Assembly (NCBI GenBank): GCA_937919655.1
Contig: CALFPJ010000015.1
Coordinates: 1-64,000 of the forward strand
Origin: an uncultured Gemmatimonadales bacterium
GTDB taxonomy: Bacteria; Gemmatimonadota; Gemmatimonadetes; Longimicrobiales; Gaopeijiaceae
DNA length: 64,000 nt
Reading direction: 5' to 3'
Shown here: piece after piece, positions 1-8,172 of the stretch
Layout: each line of letters starts with the position of its first letter
How positions within the stretch are numbered: the first letter of the stretch is position 1
Notes under the pieces: generated by a model
The model's input: only the letters and a program-made list of their open reading frames with translations
What the model was told of the DNA's origin: nothing
The model's database searches: none
Position numbers and translations under genes: made by a program

Positions 1-84
1 GGCGAACGTCTGGGACGAGGTGGCCTAGCGACGGACTACGGCGAGGTCCAAGTTGGCTGCCCCCGACCACTTCAGCGGCCCGCA

Positions 85-2328
85 ATGATCCACCGACCCC
101 ACATATGGGGAGCCGTCCTATTCGCCTGTCTTTCAGTGGCGACCTGGGCTCCCGTCCGAGCACAACAAGCAGGCAGTTCGAATAGTGTGCGGCCTGTTGC
201 TCCGGAGACTCAAGCGCGCCCCAGACTTAGAGCTTCCCCGGCAAAAACGGGGATCATCCTCGACGGTATTCTCGACGAGGCAGCATGGCTCAGCGCGGAT
301 ACGACAGATGGGGTTCTCTGGACGACCCAACCGGTCGCAGGTGTCCCCGCCCCAGATCGAACGGTCATCAGAATCGTATACGACCACGAAGCTCTTTACG
401 TCGGGGCGCGTCTATACGATTCCGAGCCACAACGGGCGGTCTCGGCTGGCCTGGAGCAAGACTTCGCAGTCGGGGATTCAGACCTCTTCGGTGTGGCGAT
501 CGACGCCGCCCGAGACATGCAAAGCGCGTTCACCTTCGCGGCGAATCCCGCGGGGGCCACCTGGGACGCACAGTCCTTCGGCGACGGGGCCACCATCAAC
601 GCCGCATGGGAAGGGATCTTCGAGGTCGAAACGACCATCGACGAAGAAGGGTGGATCATGGAGATGCGGATCCCCTTCTCGACTCTTCGCTTTCCTGCAG
701 GGGAAGAAGAACAGATATGGGGTCTCAATTTCAGCAGGCAGATCAAGCGCCGCAATGAATACGCTACTTGGGCGCCCATCACTCGGCAGTCCCGAGTCTT
801 CCGGGTCTCGATGGCTGGAACCCTAGAAGGCCTTCCTCCTATGAGTCCGGGCCGCAACCTCCAGATCAAGCCCTTCGTGATTGGGTCACGAAACCAGGGC
901 CAGCTCCGGCCTGAGGGAACGGCGCAACAGTTCGACGTGGGCCTGGACGCTAAGTGGGCCGTAGCACCCCAGCTGACGCTCGACCTCACAGCCTTGACCG
1001 ATTTTTCCCAGGTCGAGGCGGACGCCGAGCAGATCAATCTCACGCGATTCTCAGTCTTCTTCCCAGAAAAGCGGGATTTCTTCCTAGAGAACGACGGGAT
1101 CTTCACATTCGCGGATGACGCCTCACGAGCTTTCCGGTCTGGGTCGGGGCCGCAGACCTTCAAGCTCTTCCACTCCAGGAGGATTGGTCTGTCTGACGCC
1201 CGCCAGCCACTACCCATCGGCGGTGGAGCCCGACTGTCTGGCCGGATCGGGCGGTATGATCTCGGTGTCATGAACATGCAGACGCTTCAAGACGAGGGTC
1301 AGTCGGCAGAGAATTTCGCCGTCGCCCGTTTGAGACGGAGCTTTCTCACCAGCTCAGATGTCGGCGTCATGTTCGTAAATCGTCAGGCGACTGGAAGCCA
1401 GATCGGAGACAGCTATTCGCGGGCGGGCGGCATCGACGCAAACTTCCGGCTGGCTCGACTACAGGTGAACTCCTATGTGGCTCTTTCGGACGACCCGGGC
1501 TCAGACGGAGATCGATCGACGGGGATGCTTCAGCTGGGTTGGCGCGACCGGACGCTGGACTTTTCTATCATGGGCAAGCACGTGGGGGAGGATTTCTCTC
1601 CCGGAGCCGGATTTGTGAGCAGGGCTGGAATGAATCAGTGGTTTGCGTCAGGCGGGGTACATGTCCAACAGCCCACCAGTTGGCTGACCGAGCTGAATCC
1701 CTACCTCGACATTACCGAGTACTACGCCCCTTCAGGGGGTCTCGAGAGTCGGGAAATCCAGCCAGGGGTCGCAGTCATCGCGGTGGACGGCGGACGCGTC
1801 ACTGCCGAATACTCGAGGCGGACCGAACGATTCTTGGCCCCCGAATCACTCCTCGGAGTGATCTTACCTGCCGGATATTACGAGTTCGGGGCGACCAGCC
1901 TTGGATACACATCCAACAGCGGTCGAATACTGTCGGGCTCCGTGTCGATGAGTTCGGGAGAGTTTTTCGACGGAGATCGGACATCCATCACCAGTTCGCT
2001 CTCCTTCAGGCCGAACGAACATCTCGTATTTCAGGGGACTTTCCAACGCAATCGACTGACCCTCGCCGGCCAGCCCATCGAGGCTGATCTTCTCCAGGGG
2101 CGAATTCGCTACGGCTTCACCACGAAGGCCTTCGCATCGGCTTTTGTCCAGTACAATCGGGTCGCGCAAGAGCTTATCAGCAACGTGCGTTTCAATCTGA
2201 TTCACGCTCCGCTAAGCGACATTTTCGTCGTTCTATCCGACCGCCGCAGGACCGGCACCTTGCCCGGTGAACGGAGCGTACTCGACCAAGGGATCACGAT
2301 AAAGGTGACTCGTCTTCTTCAGTTCTGA
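85..2328 (+). CDS. DUF5916 family secreted/outer-membrane barrel protein
   Basis: The 747-residue protein begins with a signal peptide (hydrophobic stretch to about residue 26, ending VRA-QQ). A CBM9-like beta-sandwich follows at about residues 50-240, with the family phrases ILDGILDEAAW and YVGARLYD. The rest (about 260-747) is the DUF5916 part, rich in alternating hydrophobic strands and containing FSQVEAD and FFPEKRDFFLEN. It ends in a C-terminal Phe, as expected for an outer-membrane barrel inserted by the BAM machinery. A second member of the family lies at 22015-24312. The substrate is unknown; such proteins are usually grouped with carbohydrate-binding or transport-type barrels. The reading frame is open back to base 1, but the ATG at 85 directly precedes the signal peptide, so it is preferred. 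No clear terminator follows. Confidence 0.85.
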   Translation: MIHRPHIWGAVLFACLSVATWAPVRAQQAGSSNSVRPVAPETQARPRLRASPAKTGIILDGILDEAAWLSADTTDGVLWTTQPVAGVPAPDRTVIRIVYDHEALYVGARLYDSEPQRAVSAGLEQDFAVGDSDLFGVAIDAARDMQSAFTFAANPAGATWDAQSFGDGATINAAWEGIFEVETTIDEEGWIMEMRIPFSTLRFPAGEEEQIWGLNFSRQIKRRNEYATWAPITRQSRVFRVSMAGTLEGLPPMSPGRNLQIKPFVIGSRNQGQLRPEGTAQQFDVGLDAKWAVAPQLTLDLTALTDFSQVEADAEQINLTRFSVFFPEKRDFFLENDGIFTFADDASRAFRSGSGPQTFKLFHSRRIGLSDARQPLPIGGGARLSGRIGRYDLGVMNMQTLQDEGQSAENFAVARLRRSFLTSSDVGVMFVNRQATGSQIGDSYSRAGGIDANFRLARLQVNSYVALSDDPGSDGDRSTGMLQLGWRDRTLDFSIMGKHVGEDFSPGAGFVSRAGMNQWFASGGVHVQQPTSWLTELNPYLDITEYYAPSGGLESREIQPGVAVIAVDGGRVTAEYSRRTERFLAPESLLGVILPAGYYEFGATSLGYTSNSGRILSGSVSMSSGEFFDGDRTSITSSLSFRPNEHLVFQGTFQRNRLTLAGQPIEADLLQGRIRYGFTTKAFASAFVQYNRVAQELISNVRFNLIHAPLSDIFVVLSDRRRTGTLPGERSVLDQGITIKVTRLLQF

Positions 2329-2917
2329 GTCGCCGGCTCTTGCGGGGTCACTAGTTCCGAGCACTCGGCGGACAGTAGCGCTTCAGGAATCCCAAAGACA
2401 TCCGTACGTTGCTTTGGTCGATGGCATCCATCGGTGATGTGACACCACACGAGCATCTCTGCCCCGTCGCCCGTTCGGGGCCTCGTGACACACACGCAAA
2501 ACCACATTCCAAAGCTGAGCCGTTCTCCCCGAACGCGCTCGATGCCTTGGAATAGGTTTCAACGTTTCGGCCCCGCCCCTTTATGGTAGAGATCCCGCGG
2601 CTGCTGAAGATTCAGCCAAGAGTCGCTTGAGGTCCCCAAGAACGGCACCCAGCACAAGGCCGTGCTAGGTGTGACACCTCATCGCCCGTGATCGATTTCG
2701 TTGACCCCTTAAGGGCGACGATCGCACTCGCGAGTTCGCGCTGCGCTAGGCCGAGCGGCTCTAAAAGCTGGCAATTGCGCGATGCCTGGGTGAGCCAGGG
2801 TTCTTCCGGAGGACGCGCACCTCCGCCTCAGCACACGATGGCCCTTGACCCCGCTGGGCTCGTACTTAGATTAGGATAGTACATCAACCTTAAAATATTG
2901 ACTAACGGAGCATCTCC
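2329..2917. other. 589-bp intergenic region, no convincing gene
   Basis: A short open frame (2688-2879, plus) has no recognisable domain and I do not call it. A small hairpin (CCCCG...CGGGG) lies near 2461-2480. The last 50 bases before the next gene turn AT-rich (TTAAAATATT near 2890) and probably hold the promoter of the NmrA-like gene, followed by a CGGAG ribosome-binding site. Confidence 0.5.
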
Positions 2918-3868
2918 ATGTCTGACAAAAAGCTCATCGCCGTGATCGGAGCCACCGGCGCACAAGGCGGAGGCCTCGTCCGCGCCATTCTCGCCGACCC
3001 GAACGCCCAGTTCCGTGTCCGCGGCATCACCCGGAACCCAGAATCTGAAAACGCCTTGGCCCTGATTGCCCTCGGCGCCGAGATGGTCTCAGCGGACCTC
3101 GACGACGTGGCGAGCCTCACCGCCGCCTTCGACGGCTGCTATGGCGCCTACTGCGTCACCAATTTTTGGGAGCACTTCTCCCCAGAGAAAGAGATCCAGC
3201 AGGCCCAGAACCTAGCGAAGGCCGCGAAAGCTGCCGGCATCAGCCACGCCATCTGGTCGACCCTAGACGACACGAGAAAGTCCATCCCGCTCGATGATGA
3301 CCGCATGCCCACGCTTATGGACCACTACAAGGTCCCGCACTTCGACGCCAAGGGTGCATCCGACCACTTCTTCACCGACGAGGGCGTGCCCACGACGTTC
3401 CTGCTGACGTCCTTCTACTGGGACAACCTCATCGCATTCGGCATGGAGCCCCAGCGCGGCGAAGACGGGAAGCTGGTCTTCACACTGCCGACAGGCGACA
3501 CCAAGATGCCGGCCATAGCCGCGGAAGACATCGGCAAGTGCGCCTTCGGCGTCTTCGCTGCGGGAGACAAATACATCGGCCAGACCGTCGGGATCTCCGG
3601 AGCCCACGTCAGTGGCCCCGAGATGGCGGCAGCGCTAAGCGAAACCCTAGGTGAGCCCGTCACCCACTTCGCCGTCCCCTTCGACATGTACCGCGGATTC
3701 GGCTTCCCCGGCGCCGGAGACCTGGGCAACATGTTCCAGTTCTACCACGACTTCAACGATGACTTCAGAGCGTCCAGAAGCACAGAGCTAGCCCGCCAGC
3801 TAAACCCAAACCTCCAAGACTTCCAAGCCTTCCTGTCCAAAAACGGCTCCCGCATCCCCCGCCACTAG
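2918..3868 (+). CDS. NmrA-like NAD(P)-binding atypical SDR protein
   Basis: The 316-residue protein opens with a Rossmann dinucleotide-binding loop (VIGATGAQGGGLVRAIL, residues 8-24). NmrA-family features follow: RGITRNPES, a region AEMVSADLDDVASL, and YCVTNFWEHFSPEKE. This matches NmrA/HSCARG-type redox sensors and NAD(P)H-dependent oxidoreductases of about 300 residues. The family lacks or alters the classical YxxxK of active SDR enzymes, so the role may be NADP(H) sensing rather than catalysis. A CGGAG ribosome-binding site precedes the ATG. The gene stands alone, followed by a strong hairpin. Cytosolic, with no signal peptide. Confidence 0.85.
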   Translation: MSDKKLIAVIGATGAQGGGLVRAILADPNAQFRVRGITRNPESENALALIALGAEMVSADLDDVASLTAAFDGCYGAYCVTNFWEHFSPEKEIQQAQNLAKAAKAAGISHAIWSTLDDTRKSIPLDDDRMPTLMDHYKVPHFDAKGASDHFFTDEGVPTTFLLTSFYWDNLIAFGMEPQRGEDGKLVFTLPTGDTKMPAIAAEDIGKCAFGVFAAGDKYIGQTVGISGAHVSGPEMAAALSETLGEPVTHFAVPFDMYRGFGFPGAGDLGNMFQFYHDFNDDFRASRSTELARQLNPNLQDFQAFLSKNGSRIPRH

Positions 3869-3918
3869 GGAGCTGAGGAACCGCAGAGGTCGCCGGGTCA
3901 GGAGCCAGGCCACCGCGC

Positions 3919-3941
3919 CTCGGGGGGCAAAGCCCCCCGAG
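3919..3941 (+). terminator. GC-rich hairpin after the NmrA-like gene
   Basis: A perfect 10-bp stem (CTCGGGGGGC / GCCCCCCGAG) with an AAA loop lies 50 bases past the stop codon. There is no U-tract, so it may end transcription poorly or act in mRNA stability. Confidence 0.5.
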
Positions 3942-4052
3942 CGCCTTGGCCAATACGCCCAAGGCCGCGGCCCACCAAGAAGAAACCTCCCCCCCCCCGC
4001 CCGCCGCGGCCCGTGTCAAAAAAGGAGGATGTGGTGACGCCCCCCCGTGTCG

Positions 4053-4279
4053 GGACCGGCGCGGCGGGTTCTCCTCAAGAGCGCGGAGTCGTAACCAGCC
4101 ATCAAGCGACGAAGACGGAGACCCGAGGAAGCGACAGCGACCGAGGGGTGAGCCCCAGCGAACGAATCTCCGCGCAGGAGCCGACGCCCCCCGGAAAAAC
4201 GAGGAAGCGGACAATCAGGAACCCCAAAAAAACACGATTCAGACGCAGCGATTCCGAGGAGAACCCGCCGCGCCGGTCC
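4053..4279. repeat. Long intergenic palindrome with perfect 24-bp arms
   Basis: The arm at 4053-4076 (starts GGACCGGCGCGG, ends TTCTCCTC) is exactly repeated in inverted orientation at 4256-4279, separated by 179 bases. The bases just inside the arms also show partial complementarity. The block sits between the NmrA-like gene and the actF terminator, in a purine/pyrimidine-skewed stretch with no credible gene. It could be a structured RNA, a small non-autonomous mobile element or a recombination remnant. No target-site duplication is obvious. Confidence 0.6.
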
Positions 4280-4290
4280 ATCCACAACGC

Positions 4291-4328
4291 AAAAAAAAGG
4301 CCCTCCCCGCCAACCAGCGAAGAGGGCC
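4291..4328 (-). terminator. Rho-independent terminator of the act operon
   Basis: Read on the minus strand, the RNA forms a 7-bp stem (GAGGGCC top-strand arm at 4322-4328, GGCCCTC at 4299-4305) with a 16-base loop. Eight consecutive U follow directly (A-tract 4291-4298 on the plus strand). It lies 33 bases downstream of the actF stop codon, so it is a good intrinsic terminator for the six-gene operon. Confidence 0.8.
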
Positions 4329-4360
4329 CCTCAAGCTCTCAGCAACACCAAGTCACCGCA

Positions 4361-5662
4361 TCACTCCGCGTGAACCAACTCCGCCTCAAGCGTCTCCGGA
4401 TCAACCATCGGCTGCCAAATCTGCATCGCGGGGAACGTGCTCAAGAACCAACGCACCGAGAACAGGTAGGCTCCCAAGAACATGCACCCAATCAGCGGCT
4501 GCCACACAGAGAAGACAGGATCACCCTCGTGCCACAGCGCAGGAGCCACCACTCCGTAGCGCTCTAGCCACAGCCCTACCACGATCACCGACGTAAAGAA
4601 GGCCAGCAACTTTGGCTTCATCTTCGCCTTCCGTCCAAGCAGCCCAGCGAAAGGCACCAGGAAGCAAAGGCCGATGATCAGCAGCCAGAACGGCCCCCAG
4701 GACGTCGGGTCAGAACGCTTGACGATCCAGGCCTGCTCCCAGGGAAGCTTGCCATACCAGATGACGATGTACTGACTGAAGAACAGGTAGGTCCAGAAGA
4801 CCGTGAACGCGAACGACAGCTTGCCGATGTCGTGGCGCTGCTGCAGACCGATGTGATGTTTGAAGTCTTCGTGTTTGGTGCGCAGGTAAAGGCTCCACAG
4901 CGCCGTGCATGCGATGCCGCCCCAGAACGCTCCCATGAAGAACCACGGACCGAACATCGTGCTGAACCAGTGCGGCTCAAGGGACATCGCCCAGTCGTAG
5001 GAGATGATGCTCATCACGACCGCGTAGACCATCACGAACGCCGGAGCCATGGTGGTCATGCGCTTGTAGCTGCTGACCTCTTCCTGCTCTTGCCCCATCC
5101 AACCCTGCGTGAGACGCTCACGCCAACTCGCGCGCGCAGGATCATTTTCTTCGGAGCCCTCGGTCAGGCCCATATCAGGGCGCAGCGCCAAGTACACGAA
5201 GTAGATCGCCATCCCGAACAACACCGTCACGCCCACGAGGTTACGCGTGACCAGGAACGGAATGTTCAGGTATGCGACCTTCTTTTGGACGATGGGGTCC
5301 GTCGCCATCATCTCGATCCACGGGAAGTAGTTCTCCCGCAGCATCAAGACCATCGGTAACAAGAAGAGGAACGACAGCGGCAAGAAGGCGACGAACGACT
5401 GGCTCACCCTGCGCATCGACCAGTTCCACTTCGCTTTCGTCATCCATGTCGCGAACGCGAACAGGACACCCCCAATGGCGATGCTCGTGAAGTAGAGCCA
5501 GTTGGTGACGTAGCTGATCCAGGCCGAATCGGGGTCCTGCCTGAGACGCACCACGAACGAGATCAGCCCGACGAGGAAAAGAGCGCCGGCTATCATCGAT
5601 GCATTCTTCGAGCGCGGCAGGTACCGGACGGGTACCTCAGACGGTACGTGCATGTGTGCCAT
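4361..5662 (-). CDS. actF: Alternative complex III, membrane subunit ActF
   Basis: This 433-residue integral membrane protein has about ten hydrophobic segments. It matches ActF of alternative complex III (quinol:cytochrome c or electron-acceptor oxidoreductase), a smaller relative of the NrfD-like ActC. Internal landmarks include SYDWAMSLEPHWFSTMFGPW (about residues 217-236) and the transmembrane pairs around GLISFVV and GVLFAFATW. ActF helps anchor the complex and is thought to take part in quinone binding or proton movement. It is the last gene of actABCDEF; its start codon overlaps the actE stop by one base. A terminator follows. No cytochrome oxidase genes come after it, unlike many act loci. 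Confidence 0.9.
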   Translation of the reverse strand: MAHMHVPSEVPVRYLPRSKNASMIAGALFLVGLISFVVRLRQDPDSAWISYVTNWLYFTSIAIGGVLFAFATWMTKAKWNWSMRRVSQSFVAFLPLSFLFLLPMVLMLRENYFPWIEMMATDPIVQKKVAYLNIPFLVTRNLVGVTVLFGMAIYFVYLALRPDMGLTEGSEENDPARASWRERLTQGWMGQEQEEVSSYKRMTTMAPAFVMVYAVVMSIISYDWAMSLEPHWFSTMFGPWFFMGAFWGGIACTALWSLYLRTKHEDFKHHIGLQQRHDIGKLSFAFTVFWTYLFFSQYIVIWYGKLPWEQAWIVKRSDPTSWGPFWLLIIGLCFLVPFAGLLGRKAKMKPKLLAFFTSVIVVGLWLERYGVVAPALWHEGDPVFSVWQPLIGCMFLGAYLFSVRWFLSTFPAMQIWQPMVDPETLEAELVHAE

Positions 5663-6288
5663 TACTCAGCCCCCCCAGCCAGCGCATTGCCCGCTTGCTC
5701 CTGCAACTGTCTCACGTAGTTCACCACACTCCACCTGTCGAACTCGGTGATCCGGCTGCCGTACTCCGGCATGAGCCCCCGGCCCACGCGGATCATTGTG
5801 TAGAGGTACTGATCGCTGTAAGCCGCAACGGTCGCGCCCGACAGGTTGTACGCAGGAAGGACCGGATGCTTGGCCGCGATGTACGCGTTGGCCCCAACAC
5901 CATCGGGTCCGTGGCAAACCACGCAGGTTCGCAGATACAGTTCCTCGCCACGCGCCTGGGACCTCGCGTCGTCCCGAGACATCGGGTTGACGAGGCCCTG
6001 AACCACAGTAGAACCAACACCAGGCGTGCCCAGATCCGCCTGCGTGATGCGCGGGACCATGACACCTTCGGGCTGGCCGAGGTTCACTTCGCCAGGACGC
6101 GCCGGGTAGTTCCCGGACGCGAACGCGAAAGAACCCTCCGGTGCGCCACGCGGGTTCTCATACGGGTCGAACGAGCGCGAATCCCGCATGCTGCGCCCGA
6201 AGATCATGACCATGCCGTCGTCGAGCGGTTTGCAGCCCGCGAGCGTCATTAGGGCGAGCATCGCAATGAGGGAGCGTGACTTAAACAT
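5662..6288 (-). CDS. actE: Alternative complex III, monohaem cytochrome c lipoprotein ActE
   Basis: The product has a lipoprotein signal (MFKSRSLIAMLALMTLAGC, predicted acylated Cys19) and one haem-c site CVVCH (Cys122, Cys125, His126). Possible Met axial ligands lie downstream (GRGLMPEYG). It is the class I monohaem cytochrome of the Act complex, tethered to the membrane outside the cytoplasm, and passes electrons from the multihaem/FeS part to an acceptor. I place the start at 6288 rather than the longer 6318, because that ATG directly precedes the lipoprotein signal and gives an 8-base overlap with the actD stop, as is usual for coupled genes. Confidence 0.9.
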   Translation of the reverse strand: MFKSRSLIAMLALMTLAGCKPLDDGMVMIFGRSMRDSRSFDPYENPRGAPEGSFAFASGNYPARPGEVNLGQPEGVMVPRITQADLGTPGVGSTVVQGLVNPMSRDDARSQARGEELYLRTCVVCHGPDGVGANAYIAAKHPVLPAYNLSGATVAAYSDQYLYTMIRVGRGLMPEYGSRITEFDRWSVVNYVRQLQEQAGNALAGGAE

Positions 6289-6799
6289 TGTCTTCTCCCT
6301 CCCCTTCGCGGAGCTCAATCGGCTCCTGAGCGTTCAAGATTTTTCTTGCCTCAGCAACGCGGTCCGCACCGGCTTCGACATAAACGCCGTAGCGGCCCGC
6401 AGTGAACTCGGGATCGTAGACCACCGCCGGCTTGATGTTCGGCAGGCGGCTGAGAATGAAGAGTCCGATCACGGTCGACAGCGCCCCGAATAGCACCGTC
6501 ATCTCAAAGATGATGGGTACGAAGGCTGGGATCGAAATCATGGGCTTACCACCCACAGCCAGAGGCCATTCCATCGATGTCCAGATGGTAAACGCGAAGC
6601 CGGTCGCGGTCCCGGTAAGCGCGCCGACGAGCGTCCAGACCCGAACGGGGCTCTGACCGTAACCAAGTGCTTCTTCAATGTGATGCTCAGGGTAAGGCGC
6701 GTAGGCCTTCACCTTGAAGCCGGCTTTCCTGAGCCCCTCGATCGCATCCACCGTGGAGTCGAGGTACTCGTACGAAGCAAGCAGTCCCGTGGCGCTCAT
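6281..6799 (-). CDS. actD: Alternative complex III, subunit ActD (DUF3341)
   Basis: The 172-residue protein belongs to the DUF3341 family that is ActD of alternative complex III. It has an N-terminal soluble part (LLASYEYLDSTVDAIEGLRKAGF...AYAPYPEHHIEEALG) and two transmembrane helices at about residues 57-75 and 95-120 (VGALTGTATGFAFTIWTSM; IISIPAFVPIIFEMTVLFGALSTV-type). It is structural and membrane-anchored, with no cofactor motif. It is translationally coupled to actC upstream (one-base overlap at 6799) and actE downstream. Confidence 0.9.
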   Translation of the reverse strand: MSATGLLASYEYLDSTVDAIEGLRKAGFKVKAYAPYPEHHIEEALGYGQSPVRVWTLVGALTGTATGFAFTIWTSMEWPLAVGGKPMISIPAFVPIIFEMTVLFGALSTVIGLFILSRLPNIKPAVVYDPEFTAGRYGVYVEAGADRVAEARKILNAQEPIELREGEGEDNV

Positions 6800-8172
6800 C
6801 AGTGGGCCTCCTTCTGCTTACGCATAGGTGGCGGCATGACTTCCTTGAGTTCCTGGATCGCGATCGGCGGAATGAGCCGAGTGAACAACAGGAACCAGAA
6901 GCCGAACCAGGCGAAGCTCCCGACCATGATCATCATCTCGGTCGTCGAAGGACGGTAGATGCCCCAAGCGAACGGCTCGTACTCATGGTGCAGCGACGTG
7001 ACAACGATCACAAAACGCTCGAACCACATGCCGATATTGATGAAGATGGAGATTACGAAGAGCGCCGGAATGGAATGCCGCACACGTTTGAACCACAACA
7101 TGACCGGCACCAATCCGTTACAGGTCAGCATCGTCCAAGTCGCCCACCAATAGTCACCGAAGAGTCGGTTCCAGAAGGCAGTCCGTTCGATTTCTTCACC
7201 GCTGTACCAAGCCATGAAGAACTCAGAGAGATAGGCGTAGAGGACGATCATCGACGTCAGCAAGCAGAGCTTGGCCATCGCGTCGAAGTGCTTCGTGGTG
7301 AGATAGGCCTCGAGCCCGAAGATCTTCCTGAGCGGCACGGTGAGTGTGATCACCATGCCGACACCGGAGAAGATGGCCCCTGCTACGAAGTACGGCGCAA
7401 AAATCGTGGCGTGCCAACCGGGCACGATGGACATCGCGAAGTCCCACGAGACGACCGAGTGCACCGATAGCACCAGCGGGGTCGCGAGCGCCGCCAGGAA
7501 GATGTAGGCCTTCCCGAAGTGGTGCCATTGGCGGTCAGTCCCCTGCCACCCCAGCGACATCACTTGATACAACTTCTTGCGGAGCCCGGTCGCCCGGTCG
7601 CGCGCCGCGGCAACGTCAGGAATGGTGCCGAGATAGAAGAACACCGCCGACACCGTGAAGTACGTCGTCACGGCGAAGACGTCCCACACCAACGGCGACT
7701 TGAAGTTCGGCCACAAGAAGCGTGAGTTGGGATACGGAATGAGCCAGTACGCGTGCCACAGTCGCCCGACGTGAATCAACGGGAAAAGCCCTGCGGTCAT
7801 CACGGCAAAGACCGTCATGGCCTCCGCAGCCCTGTAAATGGACTGCCTCCAGGGGGCCCGGAAGAGGAACAGAATCGCCGAAATCAGGGTCCCGGAGTGC
7901 GCGATACCGACCCAGAACACGAAGGTCGTGATGTAGACGCCCCACCCGACGGGTGAGTTCAGGCCACTGACCCCGAGGCCGCGGTACATCTGCCAGCCCC
8001 ACGCGCCAAGGAACATGCCCACCCCGGCGAGCGAGATGAGCAGCATCGCCCACCAGCCCTTTCCGGGCGTCTTCAGAACGTTGAGTACGTCGCGGTTGAC
8101 GTCGTCGAGCCTGGTGAGGTCCGGGTGCGTCAGCGCGCCACGCGCGGTCCGGTCTTTGGTCGCGACGGACAT
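6799..8172 (-). CDS. actC: Alternative complex III, NrfD/PsrC-like subunit ActC
   Basis: This 457-residue integral membrane protein of the NrfD/polysulfide-reductase family has about ten helices and is the quinol-binding subunit of alternative complex III. It shows typical ActC phrases such as GWGVYITTFVFWVGIAHSGTLIS-type text near residues 75-100, SVHSVVSWDFAMSIVPGWH, and YLSEFFMAWYSGEEIE. It transfers electrons from membrane quinol to the iron-sulfur part of ActB. One-base overlaps with actB (8172) and actD (6799) show tight operon organisation. Confidence 0.92.
   Translation of the reverse strand: MSVATKDRTARGALTHPDLTRLDDVNRDVLNVLKTPGKGWWAMLLISLAGVGMFLGAWGWQMYRGLGVSGLNSPVGWGVYITTFVFWVGIAHSGTLISAILFLFRAPWRQSIYRAAEAMTVFAVMTAGLFPLIHVGRLWHAYWLIPYPNSRFLWPNFKSPLVWDVFAVTTYFTVSAVFFYLGTIPDVAAARDRATGLRKKLYQVMSLGWQGTDRQWHHFGKAYIFLAALATPLVLSVHSVVSWDFAMSIVPGWHATIFAPYFVAGAIFSGVGMVITLTVPLRKIFGLEAYLTTKHFDAMAKLCLLTSMIVLYAYLSEFFMAWYSGEEIERTAFWNRLFGDYWWATWTMLTCNGLVPVMLWFKRVRHSIPALFVISIFINIGMWFERFVIVVTSLHHEYEPFAWGIYRPSTTEMMIMVGSFAWFGFWFLLFTRLIPPIAIQELKEVMPPPMRKQKEAH

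Noticed and set aside
2688-2879. 63-codon open frame in the first long intergenic region
   Set aside because: No ribosome-binding site, no recognisable motif, and composition like non-coding DNA.
3946-4596. Long plus-strand open frame across the actF 3' end and the palindrome
   Set aside because: The translation is low-complexity (Arg/Pro/Gln-rich) with no domain, and it runs through the terminator and antisense to actF; it is a product of high GC content.
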